Assembly (NCBI RefSeq): GCF_950023065.1
Contig: NC_088677.1
Coordinates: forward strand, 22,837,230 to 22,901,229
DNA length: 64,000 nt
Source: Planococcus citri
Lineage: Eukaryota; Arthropoda; Insecta; Hemiptera; Pseudococcidae
Direction of reading: 5' to 3'
The translations under genes were made by a program, and so were the position numbers. The stretch's first letter is position 1. Every line of letters begins with the position of its first letter. This document shows positions 52,692-64,000 of this stretch, piece by piece. The notes beneath the pieces were generated by a model that did not search any database, was not told the origin of the DNA, and worked only from the letters and a program-made list of their open reading frames with translations.

Positions 52692-53189
52692 CAAAATGTT
52701 GACGACGACCCAGATACGACGATTGGCGTGATTTAAACGTAGCGAAGGGTGAAATAAAAAAGACCGAATTCCGGTTAATATAATGTGCACTTGTCTTAAT
52801 CTCATTAAACGCTTCAAAGGTAAAATGAATTTTAAAAAAAACCTAAGCGCGGTATAATAACACATCGAAGCGATGAAATACGCCGAGTGAAGAAGAGGGA
52901 CGGAGAAGGGAGAGAAAAACCAAACACCAACGACTAAACGTAGCCCGGCCATTCTATTGAGAATATGAAACCTTTTTTTTTTTTTTTCAAAGAAAATATT
53001 GTGTACAAAGTATCCTTCTCTTTTCTTTTTTTTTTTTTCTTTTTTTTGTCACTGGTCATGTAATTTTGATGAACATTCGAACAAGGGATCTAACAAAAAA
53101 AGAGAAACCCTAGCGACCAAACGATATCTTTTCATATCTCATACAAGTCTGTATCATGTCTGTGCTATATCCATACAATAGCGAAAATG
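52692..53189. other. CpG-containing non-coding stretch
   Basis: 52695-52960 has GACGACGACCC, CGAGTGAAG and ACGTAGCCCGG words and might be a promoter or 5' UTR. A long minus-strand ORF here runs into the MITE and is not credible. T-rich at 52970-53050. Confidence 0.3.
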
Positions 53190-54660
53190 TCCGCCTATAT
53201 CGCTAAATCGTTGTAAATCTGATGATATCTCAGCGATATTCAGGGATATTCAGAAATCTGACCAGCGATATCTGCAAGATATAGCACTGCTATAGTATAT
53301 ATCACATAGATATCTGAGGAATATATTTTCGATATCCAGAGGATATCGTTTGCTATATCGCTAGATATCTAGCCTATATCTGTAGATATCATCCGATTTC
53401 TGTGAAATAGGTACCCATCTATATCGTATGTATATCTTTCTTCTGGTGAATTTTGATATAGAGTTTTCGAACCACATTGATGTAAAATCTAAGACATGAA
53501 GACAATACAACAAGTCACAAAGAATAATTTTGCATTGTAAAACAAAAAAAGTCAATTTTTTACACCAGTAGGTAATGTAAAAATTTTCACTTCTCTTGTT
53601 TTTCAATACCTACAAGTAGGTACAAAATTACTCTCTATGACTCACAGTATTAGCTTCAAAACATACATTTCACATCAATACAATTCAAAAATTCTGAGTA
53701 AGATCAATAACCTCACTCAAATATGGAGAATGCCTCACTCTCAAAGCTCACAAGCCACTAACTAGGGAACCTCACACAGGGGCACCACTGGCCCAGGGAG
53801 GAGGTGCCAGGGCAAATCGTTTATTTATTGTTATCTCTTGATCATATAAGGTACATACATTTAACAAAAGAATGATTATGATGTGTTACTTTTGGAGATA
53901 TCACTTTATTTTGGAGTTTTGATAGTAAAATTGGTCACAACAAAGTTTCGAAAAGAATTCAAATTTTTAAAATTACGTTTTTGAAACGTTTTGAACCATG
54001 TTTTTGTAGAAAAAAAAAAAAAGGCATGTATATATTTTCAAAAAATGAGTTGAAATAATAAAACAAAGTACCTCAATGAAAATGAAATCACAGTCTAATG
54101 GAATTTGTATTGGTAGCTTCATCATTCCATTTAAAAATGCTCAATTCTCAAGACTTCGGAAATATCATCCAACACAAACACATACACTGATTTATAAAAT
54201 GTTTCAAAAAAACTTCACCATCCTTAAAAAACAAAAAATGAACAAAGTTATGAAACATTCCAGAAAACACTTTAGAGATAACAAACCATTAATTTCACTT
54301 TTCAGCCATCTTGACTTGACTGATACTCTACACACATTGCACTCCTTACTGAATACAAAAAAACGTGTTGAAGATATCGTTCTATATCTTGGAAATCTGC
54401 AGGATATCGCTACTTTTACATAAACCACCTCGTGTAGAAACGATATTCTACAGATATCCTAGAGATATCACCAAACCCATATCCTTTCCACAATATCGAA
54501 ACGATATCTAGAAAAGTTATGATGAGAAATACGTTGTTGCAGATATCGATAGATATACCTGTGACATGGTTGATATAGTCAGACATACATACGATATCAT
54601 TATAAGAAACTGAATCGCATAAATCGTTTGCAAATCGTGAAATGCTATTCAGATATCTAT
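53190..54660. repeat. Two clusters extremely rich in GATATC
   Basis: Seven GATATC in 53190-53400 and eight in 54378-54660, many extended to AGATATCT or GCGATATC, with further ATATCG/GATATT words between. As GATATC is its own complement, the two clusters may be diverged arms of a foldback element around a 970-bp spacer (53401-54377), which holds a Lys-rich low-complexity ORF at 54076-54423 ending inside the second cluster. No sharp ends found. Confidence 0.6.
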
Positions 54661-55820
54661 GTGGCATAAAAACGCCAAGTTTGGTCGATAGGGAAGTTAT
54701 AAAAATTAGGACGAAAAATACTCGCCATTGAGCAACCCTTTATAAACAGCATTTTAACACATTTGAATAAGATTACACTTTTCAACTCTAGAAGAAAAGA
54801 AAAAAAAACAATGCGAAAGCGTTTTGCTTTCATAACCAGAGGGAAAAAACTCTGTCTATTGTACATACAAACGGCCAAATGGTCAACATTCTTTCATATT
54901 TAATCAATGAATGAGTGTTTGGTTCTAAAACGTCTGTATAAAAAAGAAAAAAAAGACAGATAGAGAGAGAAATGAAACGGAACGAATTCGTAGTCCATGG
55001 ATGTGTTAATTTTTGTTTCTAGAAGTATTTAGAAAAACGACCCTATAGATAACCATGTGCGGCCATCGGACACGGCGACGAATACATTAGCCGATGAGCA
55101 CACATGTTTAGCGTCTTTAAAAAGGCAATAAATTACGTAAAATAGAAATCTTAACTCTGATCCTTTTAAAGGAGAAAAAGAGATTTCATGTTGTGTATCG
55201 TCCGCTCTAAGGATACAAAAATAAATACATCGGTGTTGAACGTCAACTGTTGGTGTCGTTTTCATATGAAACGACCATGCTGATGACGAATATCGAGTCA
55301 GATTTGAGACTATACCCCCTCAGTACTTGGAATGAGAAGATAACAAGTGTAAAAATGTAATGAAAAACTGAAGAAATACGTAGTTAATATATGTAGTTAT
55401 ATATGTAGTAGGATCTGAACAGTATATTCTGCTCGAACAAGCTGTTGAAAGCGATTTTATGATTGATTTTCATTCTAGACGCTATTACAAAGCAATACAG
55501 CTCCTCTGCCCTTTCATCATTTTCCCCCTTTTCCAAGGTCCCATCCAAAATATTACAAACTCGCGTATTGTCTTCCCTATGGTTCCCACAAAAAAATCCA
55601 ATAATTTTGTTGGAGTGCTACCTAGTACCTACATGTGCATTTTTTTATTTTCACATAATTTTTCAACAAGTCTGAAATGAAATTACCTAATAGATATTTT
55701 ACAGTCATTCCCCCAAATACGAATTCTCGAACGGACATTTCGCGAATGGGATATTTCCTGAATCTTTTGTTTACTGAAATTCCAAAAATTTCTCTTTTAA
55801 AGAATTTACTTACGTTAGTA
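54661..55820. other. Gene-free stretch
   Basis: Contains a CpG-containing patch at 55040-55280 with AATAAA-like signals (CAAAAATAAATAC), possibly an old 3' UTR, and a TATATGTAGTTATATATGTAG direct repeat at 55388-55411. No coding exon recognised. Confidence 0.35.
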
Positions 55821-58454
55821 GTCTACAATCCACCGAGCAAAAAGTACGTTAGAAATCGATTTTACTGAAATTTTTTGCTTACTAAAAAAATTATCCGGCA
55901 TAATGTAGAAGGGACCCGCGAAAACCCAAAACACATGATTTCAAAATTTCAAAATTGCACAATAGGGGGCTGGAGCCTCAAAGGGGTGTATTTATGAACG
56001 TGGGCGCTACCAAAAAAATGAAACGTAGTCGTGAAGGGTGTCACCGCCAGATGCCAAATATGTGTTATGTTCTGTTGGAAATTAGCACAAACGGATTTTA
56101 TTGCACTTTGAATGCAGTTTTTATGCATTTTTGATGGTTAAATCGTTCTGTAGTCATAAGTATTCGCGGCTACCGAAAAATTTTTGTGAAACTGGTTCGA
56201 AAAGATTATTTCCAACCGAACTGAAAAAAAAACGGCTGAAAAATATCTGCACAATGACGAGTAATGGCGCAGAGAAGTGGTTGAGAGGTTACCCCCACCC
56301 CAAAATTTAGTTTGACATTTTCTTCCCCGCAGTACTCGTGCGACCTATCAAACTGTATTAAAATTTCGCGTAGAATACGATTATACCATTAATTTTCAAT
56401 TTCAACCCTTCGGTGCCTCTCTCCCCCGCCCTAAATTGTGGTTCGACAATTTTTTTCATGAATAATTCCATGTGACCTATCAAAATACATCGAAATTTTG
56501 CATAAAATCTGAATAATATACCATTATTTTGAATATTAACCCTTGTGTGCTCCCCTCCCCCACCGTAAAGTGTACTTAAACAACTTTTTTGCGAATCACT
56601 CACGGGAAAATTTTGCGTAGAATCAAAACATCCCATCAATTGTGAGTATTTCTTTTTTAATTCTTACTTCAACGTGAAACCATCGCTGTTCTTGAAAAAA
56701 AAAAAGACAACAAATGTATTCTTTGTAATTGCACTTCATGTTTAAACACAGAATCCATGAGCGATTCCGACGATTACACAGACAGTGATTTCGACTAACA
56801 AGGGAACCTCTTGAGGTGCGAAACTCCGATTTGAACGGGACCGCGACTTTTGGAAAGAGCATAGTCTAAAACCCCCAAAACCAAATTTTCAGCTGCCCAA
56901 GTTCATTTTTCGATTTTTGGCGAATTTTTGAAAATTCAAAATTGTCTGTTTTTGGCGATTTATGTTTTTTTTTTAAAGTACGTACTTGATCAGTAAAAAT
57001 CGTCAAAACAAGTCCCAAAACTAATATTAATTACACAAACCGAAATTTCACCATTTCCAGCCATTCTGGAGCCTCCAGCGCGATTTTTCAATTTCTCCAG
57101 AATTTTGAATTTGCTCCAGAAGGCGTGAATATGCAGTTGGGCAGCTAAAAATCGAGTTGTGTATTATACTCAACCTGTTTAACGAGTTTATCTACATTTG
57201 AGCCAATTTTGGGAGTGACACCTCAAGAGTGGTAATCGAAAAATGAACTTGGGCAGCTGAAAATTTGGTTTTTGGGGGTTTTAGACTATGCTCTTTCCAA
57301 AAATCGCGGTCCCGTTCAAATCGGAGTTTGACACCTTAAGAGGTTCCCTTGTAAGTTTTAGTTTCTAGATTGTAAGAATATTGGTTGTACAATAATATTA
57401 GTAAGAATAGGTATTTATTTTGTGATAAACTTTTAAACTTTTATTTCTCATCTTAAAAAAACATTGGATGAGGTGAAGGGCATAAAAAAGTAGAAATTGA
57501 AAATTAATGACATACCTATTCGGATTTTATGCGAAATTTTAGTGCATTTTCGATGGGTCACACGTGAGTATTCACAAAAAAGTTTTCAACGTCCACTGTA
57601 GGGTGGGGGAGGGCACACAAGGGTTAAAATTCAAAACTGATGTCATATTCGGATTCTACGCAAAATTTTAGTGTATTTTGATGGGTCGCATGTGAGTAAT
57701 CACTGAAAAGTTGTCAAAGTACACTTTACGGTGGGGGAGGCGGCACACAAGGGTTAAAATTCAAAATTAATGGTATATTCAGATTTTACGCAAAATTTTA
57801 GTGTATTTTGATGGGTCGCATGGGATTATTCATAAAAAAAAAAAGGTCGAACTACAATTTAGAGCGGGGGAGAGAGGCACCGAAGGGTTGAAATTGAAAA
57901 TTAATGGTATAATCGTATTCTACGCGAAATTTTAATACAGTTTGATAGGTCGCACGAGTACTGCGGGGAAGAAAATGTCAAACTAAATTTTGGGGTGGGG
58001 GTAACCTCTCAACCACTTCTCTGCGCCATTACTCGTCATTGTGCAGATATTTTTCAGCCGTTTTTTTTCAGTTCGGTTGGAAATAATCTTTTCGAACCAG
58101 TTTCACAAAAAATTTTTGGTAGCCGCGCATACTTATGACTACAGAACGATTTAACCATCAAAAATGCATAAAAACTGCATTCAAAGTGCAATAAAATCCG
58201 TTTGTGCTAATTTCCAACAGAACAAAACACATATTTGGTATCTGGCGGTGACACCCTTCACCACTACGTTTCATTATTTTGGTAGCGCCCACGTTCATAA
58301 ATACACCCTTTTGAGGCTCCAGCCCCCTATTGTGCAATTTTTGAAATCATGTGTTTTGGGTTTTCGCGGGTTCCTTCTACATTTTGCCGGATAATTTTTT
58401 TGGTAAGCAAAAAAGTTCAGTAGGGTAACACTTTTACGTTCGTGGATTGTAGAC
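55821..58454. mobile_element. 2.6-kb foldback element with TA target duplication
   Basis: GTCTACAATCCAC (55821) and GTGGATTGTAGAC (ending 58454), flanked by TA (55819-55820; 58455-58456). Arms of more than 600 bp mirror each other (CACATGATTTCAAAATTTC, GGTGTATTTATGAACGTGGG, ACCTATCAAA). The middle holds a Harbinger-type MITE; ~130-bp units with GGGGGAG...CAAAATTTTAGTGTATTTTG repeat inside the arms. ORFs are mirror artefacts. Confidence 0.9.
56799..57351. mobile_element. PIF/Harbinger-type MITE nested in 55821-58454
   Basis: CAAGGGAACCTCTTGAGGTG and complement (mostly matching), flanked by TAA on both sides (56796-56798; 57352-57354), the 3-bp target of PIF/Harbinger. Long subterminal arms (GAGCATAGTCTAAAACCCCC). 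No transposase. Confidence 0.88.
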
Positions 58455-58456
58455 TA

Positions 58457-59848
58457 TAGTGTCTATACTTCCTTATCTTCTGTTCAAAAAACTGGGTAAT
58501 TTTCGAAATGAGATCTTTACACCTTTTGGAGGAACAAGAATTCCCAAACTTTTTCAAAATACTTAATTACAAAAAAATCTGTGAAAATATAGTGACATAT
58601 CGATTGTTACTAATTTGAAGGTAAGTAAGTATGTACTAAGCTCGAAAAGGGTATTCCCGGTTAAGATATGTAGGTGAAATGGCCCTGTTCCCAGATTTGG
58701 AAAATCATGATGGATTATTGTTGGGTACCTCCAATAAAAATTTTCGAGCGGAATTTTCGCCCCCAACCTACCCCCCCCCTTGATCAGTATAGCCAAAAAA
58801 CGCGTTTTTCGCGCGAAAAATTCGGTATCCATGAGTGGTGGGGATAAAATTCTAGTACCACGCGGAATTTGTATAGGGAAAGCCTGGGCCTTTCAACATA
58901 ATTTTTTTCAAATTTTTTATCGTAGTGGTGGGGTAAAATTAACAAAAGAAAACTTTGAAGCGCCACAGCTCCGAACTGAAGGGTGGAACACAAAAACTGT
59001 TTTCGCCAAAATGTGTCTTTTTACAAGTACTTTTTTCCTACTAATCCATGAAATTGAAATTTTGCCTGCAAAAGGCTCATATTTGCAAGAAACCCTGAAA
59101 AATACGCGTTTTTCGCGTTTTTTTGCAAAATAATGCGAAATAAGCGAAAAATGTATGGAACAAAAAATGTTGAGCGTCGAATTTCACCCTAGAAAACGTG
59201 TTCAAAAAGTTGTCAAAACACTCATCTACTGAAGTTAGCAAGGATTGTAATCATGAGCTCTGTGAATAAAAAAATACAAACAAAATTCAAATTGAGGTCA
59301 GAGCGATTCAGTTACAATTCTCACTGTCGTTTCAATAATTCAAACACGTTTCCGCAAAGTTCGGTGAAAAAAATCCTTCAAAATGAAAATATGTACCTAT
59401 CACAAGTCAAACTTACAAAACTTTACCAAGAATGGGCGATTCACCCAAAAATTGTTCAATAATCTAACTCAAAATCAGTAATTTGCAGATGATACAAATT
59501 TAGATTTCTATTTCAATTTTCAGAAATTTAAACCAAATCTTTTTCAAATCCAAAAGGTACCATACACGGCACACATGTTCAACAAATCTTACCAAAATTC
59601 AAAAACTTTGAAAAAAATTCCCAAAATTGTACTAAAAAACTCATAATTCATTCTAGATCATAGATTGGTTCAAAATCAGATTATTGTCCCAAAATCAAGA
59701 GGTAATTTTACGCGATTATAGAAAAATCAGGTTAACGTCTCAAGAAAGTGAATGGAAAAAAGTGATTCCAAAAATAACCAAATGATGAATTATGCAATAT
59801 ATATTTTTCAATGGAAATTATAAACCATAAAAAAATTGACTAACTTGA
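58457..59848. other. Diverged element fragment and AT-rich DNA
   Basis: 58645-59160 is a diverged single arm of the family that forms the next element: AAGGGTATTCCCGGTTAAGAT, a GGGTACC step, CGCGTTTTTCGCG, and AAAGAAAACTTTGAAGCG blocks in the same order. 59160-59848 is plain AT-rich sequence with A-rich words. Confidence 0.55.
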
Positions 59849-62800
59849 TCCAAAGGGTACCCCCCGATAAGATAGGCAAAATGCCCTTAACCTCAGATTT
59901 CGATGAAACTCACAGGGTATGTTTAGTACCCCCAAAAAATAATTTTGGGCCCATAGCCCGCTCCCCACCCCACCCCCCTCAGCCAGGGGGGTCAAAAAAC
60001 GCGTTTTTCAGGGGAAAAATTCTGTATCAGCGCGTAATTAAGATAAATTGATTCTGTAAACGAATATAGTTAGAGGATACATGGGCGTACCTCCCTGAAT
60101 TTTTTCAGAATTTTTCATCACACGGGGAGAGAAGGGGGACAAAAGAAAACTTTAAATCGACATTACTCCGGAACGAACAAACATACCAAAACGATTTTTT
60201 CGTCAAATATGTATCTTTAGGTCTACTTTCTATAGAAGTCATCACCCGGCCATTTGGAGTGGTGGGTCAAGCTCAAAAGCTCAAAAAACTCTCAAAAAAC
60301 CACGTTTTTTGCGTTTTTCTCCAAAAATATGGACAAATGGCGGAAATCTAAGAGAACCAAGTTGTTCAGCGTGAAATTTTACCTCAGAATTGTGTAATTG
60401 AAAATTCATTTACACCGCATGATCGTAAAACTACATGCGCAGAAGTATTTGTGCTTACATCAAGATAGCTGAAAGGGTATTCCTGGGTAAAATAGGTGAA
60501 ATGTCCCTGTCCTCGGATTTCTGAAATTTTGATGAAACATAGTTGGGTACCATTAAAAAAAATGTCGGAGGCAAAAAATCCCCCCCCCCACCTCCTTTGC
60601 TCATAATAGCGAAAAAAGGGCCTTTTTCGGGGAGAAAAAATCCATGCTTCAACTGACAAAAAAATCTGTATTCACTCAAAATATATGGAGGAGACAGTAT
60701 AATAAAAGTACCTACATAGGTATTTGAGATTCTGCGCCAATCCATGCTATTGCCATCAAAATCCAAGGCCACTTTTGGGGTTCTACTGAGAAAATTGAAA
60801 AGTAAATCTTTTTTTTTTTTTGGAGAGGGGGTATTAGTAGTTGGTGTTTTGAAAATATTTTCTTCGCAAAAGTTTCGCTATAATGACGAAAAAATATTGA
60901 AAGATAATATATTTCTGAAACTGAGGAAATATTTTGGAACGCAGTGATGACAATATTTTTAGGTTTCAAAAAATTGATAAAGATTGGCAAAAATTCCTAA
61001 ATTTTTGTTGATTTTTCAAAATTGACAAAAACAATTTAAAATAATAGCATAGAATGGACGCAGAATCTAAGATATATTCATTTAGGACTGGGTCGATCGT
61101 CATTTTTCTCAAAACAAATTGGGTACAGGGGCTACAGTGAAAAAACCGTGTTTTTTCGAAAATACTCCCACTTTAAGGGCACATGTTTTCCCTTTAGGGG
61201 CACTTCTGGAGCCAGCATTTTTCTGTACAACTTTCAACTCAAAATGACAGTTTTTGCTAAAATTGGTAAAAATCCAGTTTTTTTTCTTTTTTTGGTGATT
61301 TACCCAATAGGTAGGTAATACCTATGTTTTCAATGTACTTGGTAACTCACATAAAAATTTAATCATCGACACCAAAAAGAAACCTTTCTGATAGTTTTGA
61401 GTTAGATACCATGTACTTGAAAAGTAGGCTACTTGTAATTCAAGAAAACCTTGATTAAGAAGTTGCATGGCGTAAATAGCGCTATAATGAAGCATTTTTC
61501 ACAAAAACTCTAATTTTTGGGCAACCCCTCTCCCCAATGTGGTCGTTGGGAGGTTCCAACTGCAAAACAAACTTCATATTCATGTTCAGCGAGTTCGGTT
61601 CATATGATAATGATACCCATATTGTCTGTCTACTTTCGCCCTAAAATTTGGAGAGGGGGTGCCTATGGCCAAAAAATTGGAGTTTAAGGGTATACTCTGC
61701 GGAGAGCATTCTAATTTGACAACCGGTCGAAATGTGAAACCGATTGAACGAATTTAGTCGTGCTTATGTCCCGCGACCCGCTCCCATCTAAACTTCAGAC
61801 GGGGATTTCTCCGCGAATTTTCAAAATTCTTCCAATTTTTTTTCACCAATACTGATTCATCTATGAAATCGAGGGTATGTAGCCATATTTTCTAATTTTG
61901 CTTTTACAACAGGGATGCGAGCGTCTAAAGTACCTCCATCCAATTCCCTATTATAGCCATCAAATGTCCTGAATCAAAAATATCTCGACATACCCTCGCT
62001 TTTGAATGCAAACCCTAGAAAAATCCGTTCTATAGTTTTGGCACAATCCCCGCCCAAAGTTGACCATTTTTCATCAAAAAATTAGAATAGCCTTAAAGAA
62101 GTTAGTTGATGGTTTTCTTATTGTTTTTGGAGGCCAGCATCCAAAATTATGGATCGCTTTTTTTGGTGGTGCTGTGACAAAAAAACACAATTTTGAGTGT
62201 TTTTTGAGTTTTTGAAGATGGCCTACCTGGAGGGAAAATATGAAAAAAAAAAATACCAATTATAGTGCTCATGCAGATACATTTTTGAAAAAAAAATTTC
62301 ATGTACTTAAATTAGGTTCGGAGATACGGCGGTTTCAAATTTTCTTTTGTCAATATATCTCCCCTGGGGGGCCCACAATTTTTGAAGAAAATTCAAGTTG
62401 CTAGAATCATATCTCCTTCAAGTATTTTGAGTGAATACAGATTTTTTTGTCAAAACTCGTTGAAGCATGGATTTTTTCTCCCCGAAAAATGCCCTTTTTT
62501 CGCTATTATGAGCAAGGGAGGTGGGGGGGGGGGGATTTTTTGCCTCCGACATTTTTTTTAATGGTACCCAACTATGTTTCATCAAAATTTCAGAAATCCG
62601 AGGACAGGGACATTTCACCTATTTTACCCAGGAATACCCTTTCAGCTATCTTGATGTAAGCACAAATACTTCTGCGCATGTAGTTTTACGATCATGCGGT
62701 GTAAATGAATTTTCAATTACTCAATTCTGAGGTAAAATTTCACGCTGAACAACTTGGTTCTCTTAGATTTCCGCCATTTGTCCATATTTTTGGAGAAAAA

Positions 62801-63264
62801 CGCAAAAAACGTGGTTTTTTGAGAGTTTTTTGAGCTTTTGAGCTTGACCCACCACTCCAAATGGCCGGGTGATGACTTCTATAGAAAGTAGACCTAAAGA
62901 TACATATTTGACGAAAAAATCGTTTTGGTATGTTTTTTCGTTCCGGAGTAATGTCGATTTAAAGTTTTCTTTTGTCCCCCCTTCTCTCCCCGTGTGATGA
63001 AAAATTCTGAAAAAATTCAGGGAGGTACGCCCATGTATCCTCTAACTATATTCGTTTACAGAATCAATTTATCTTAATTACGCACTGATACAGAATTTTT
63101 CCCCTGAAAAACGCGTTTTTTGACCCCCCTGGCTGAGGGGGGTGGGGTGGGGAGCGGGCTATGGGCCCAAAATTATTTTTTGGGGGTACTAAACATACCC
63201 TGTGAGTTTCATCGAAATCTGAGGTTAAGGGCATTTTGCCTATCTTATCGGGGGGTACCCTTTG
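59849..63264. mobile_element. 3.4-kb foldback element with ~840-bp arms
   Basis: Left arm 59849-60685 is nearly identical to the complement of 62425-63264. Tips CCAAAGGGTACC/GGTACCCTTTGG; blocks GATAAGATAGGCAAAATGCC, CAGGGTATGTTTAG, GGCCATTTGGAGTGGTGGG, GGGTATTCCTGGGTAAAATAG. High arm identity means recent formation or gene conversion. The 1.74-kb spacer (60686-62424) shows no transposase; its frames are short. Mirror ORFs in the arms are rejected. Confidence 0.92.
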
Positions 63265-64000
63265 GTTTGACAATCAGAGGGGAAAAATTTTCGACCAAAA
63301 TTGACCAATGAAGAGGGACAAATCATTTGAAAAATTAATTTTTCAGCATATTTGAAGATCCTTCAGTCCTTTACCCATACTAACTAAATTTTCTGAAAAA
63401 ATAGATGTTGTGTAATTGTGTATGTATCGAGGTAGGTATCATTTTATTTATAAGTATAATTGCACATTTTTTTCGAGTCAGCATTTTTTTATTTTTACAG
63501 AAAACTAGAAAAAATGAATAGAAAAGAAAATCGAGAGAAAAAAATATAAAATTACAAAGATTGATTTTAAAAGTGGAAAAATCAGCACTTTCTAGACAAA
63601 TTCTGACAAATGTTAGGACTTTTCGACAATTTTTGAAAAAGCTGTACTTCCGGACTATTTCGACTAACAACAAGATTTTATTGACCATGTTGGCATTAAA
63701 CAGAATTTATTGCATAACCTGATAACCGGTTGAATAAAAGGCATTTGCCCACAATATTCTGTCAAAAAAGTAAAACTTGCTGACAATTTTGACAAAAAGC
63801 AGGAGTTTTGAAAATTTTGGCTAAAAGCAAGTTTTTTGTTCATTTTTTATTTTCAAAAAATATTAAAACTTTTTTGATAATGTCAGAAGAAAATGTATTT
63901 TTCAACAATATGACCAAAAACAGTGAAATTTGACAAAAACAAGAATTTTCTGAAAATTTTGGCAAAAGCAGGAATTTTTGACAAGTTGCTAACTTCAGTA
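63265..64000. other. AT-rich end with short tandem words
   Basis: 63600-64000 repeats TTTTGACAAAAAGCAGGAG / GAAAATTTTGGCAAAAGCAGG words with ~60-120 bp spacing, perhaps the arm of another element running past the window. No gene. Confidence 0.4.

Noticed and set aside
52530..52952. 140-codon minus-strand hydrophobic ORF
   Set aside because: Its end lies within the 250-bp hAT MITE and the composition follows CpG-rich non-coding DNA.
54076..54423. 115-codon Lys/His-rich ORF between the GATATC clusters
   Set aside because: AT-rich low-complexity translation without domain, running into the second cluster; no splice or start support.
59836..63273. Mirror-image ORF pairs at 59836/63064 and 60455/62447
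   Set aside because: Both strands of a near-perfect foldback give the same peptides; low-complexity G/C runs, no domain.
1..64000. tRNA, rRNA or other classical structured RNA genes
   Set aside because: No cloverleaf with A/B boxes or conserved rRNA block was recognised by eye; a covariance search could still find short ones.

Overview
This looks like nuclear DNA of an arthropod, most likely an insect. Spliceosomal introns with GT...AG ends are common, there are no bacterial operons, and transposon relics of the Copia, hAT, PIF/Harbinger and mariner-like types are dense. Frequent TACCTAC/GTAGGTA words and lineage-specific RING/F-box-like gene copies recall Sternorrhyncha (aphids, mealybugs), but this is a guess and cannot be proved from the window.

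Layout. (1) 1-3950: a compact CpG-rich block resembling an endogenous large dsDNA virus of the nudivirus/baculovirus group. It holds a small membrane protein overlapping a 38K-like HAD-fold protein, a tandem duplication, and a converging Cys-rich gene broken into three reading-frame segments. (2) 3951-7002: a divergent intron-rich gene. I reconstruct 11 exons and 516 codons, every intron in phase 1, with a run of tandemly duplicated symmetric exons. This is the most unusual object in the window. (3) 7003-17600: decaying retroelements (Copia polyprotein with one stop, a second Copia fragment, a 1111-bp solo LTR) and two foldback elements, with scraps of RING-like and acidic-tail genes between them. 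(4) 18100-19500: a small basic spliced ORF and a well-supported three-exon membrane protein on the minus strand.

(5) 19880-29950: a segmental duplication carrying F-box-like exons, a Harbinger transposase remnant and a spliced, mostly non-coding multi-exon unit. A new four-exon gene lies in the part present only in the first copy. (6) 26500-36200: a cluster of rapidly evolving paralogues: RING-H2-like proteins, Q/P-rich proteins with a shared YWRNDLGK domain, acidic C-tails and a serine/threonine repeat protein. One member is disrupted by a hAT element with a perfect 8-bp target duplication. RING and F-box domains suggest ubiquitin-ligase-type functions, but this is inferred from domain type only.

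(7) 36500-64000: gene-poor sequence dominated by palindromic or foldback elements, several nested inside each other, a 3.9-kb double palindrome, and two clusters extremely rich in GATATC. Few intact genes are visible here. A possible second virus-like coding relic at 42.7-45.2 kb is split by a hAT-type insertion.

No tRNA, rRNA or CRISPR array was recognised. All splice models are read by eye from consensus sites and frame continuity; no transcript evidence was available.
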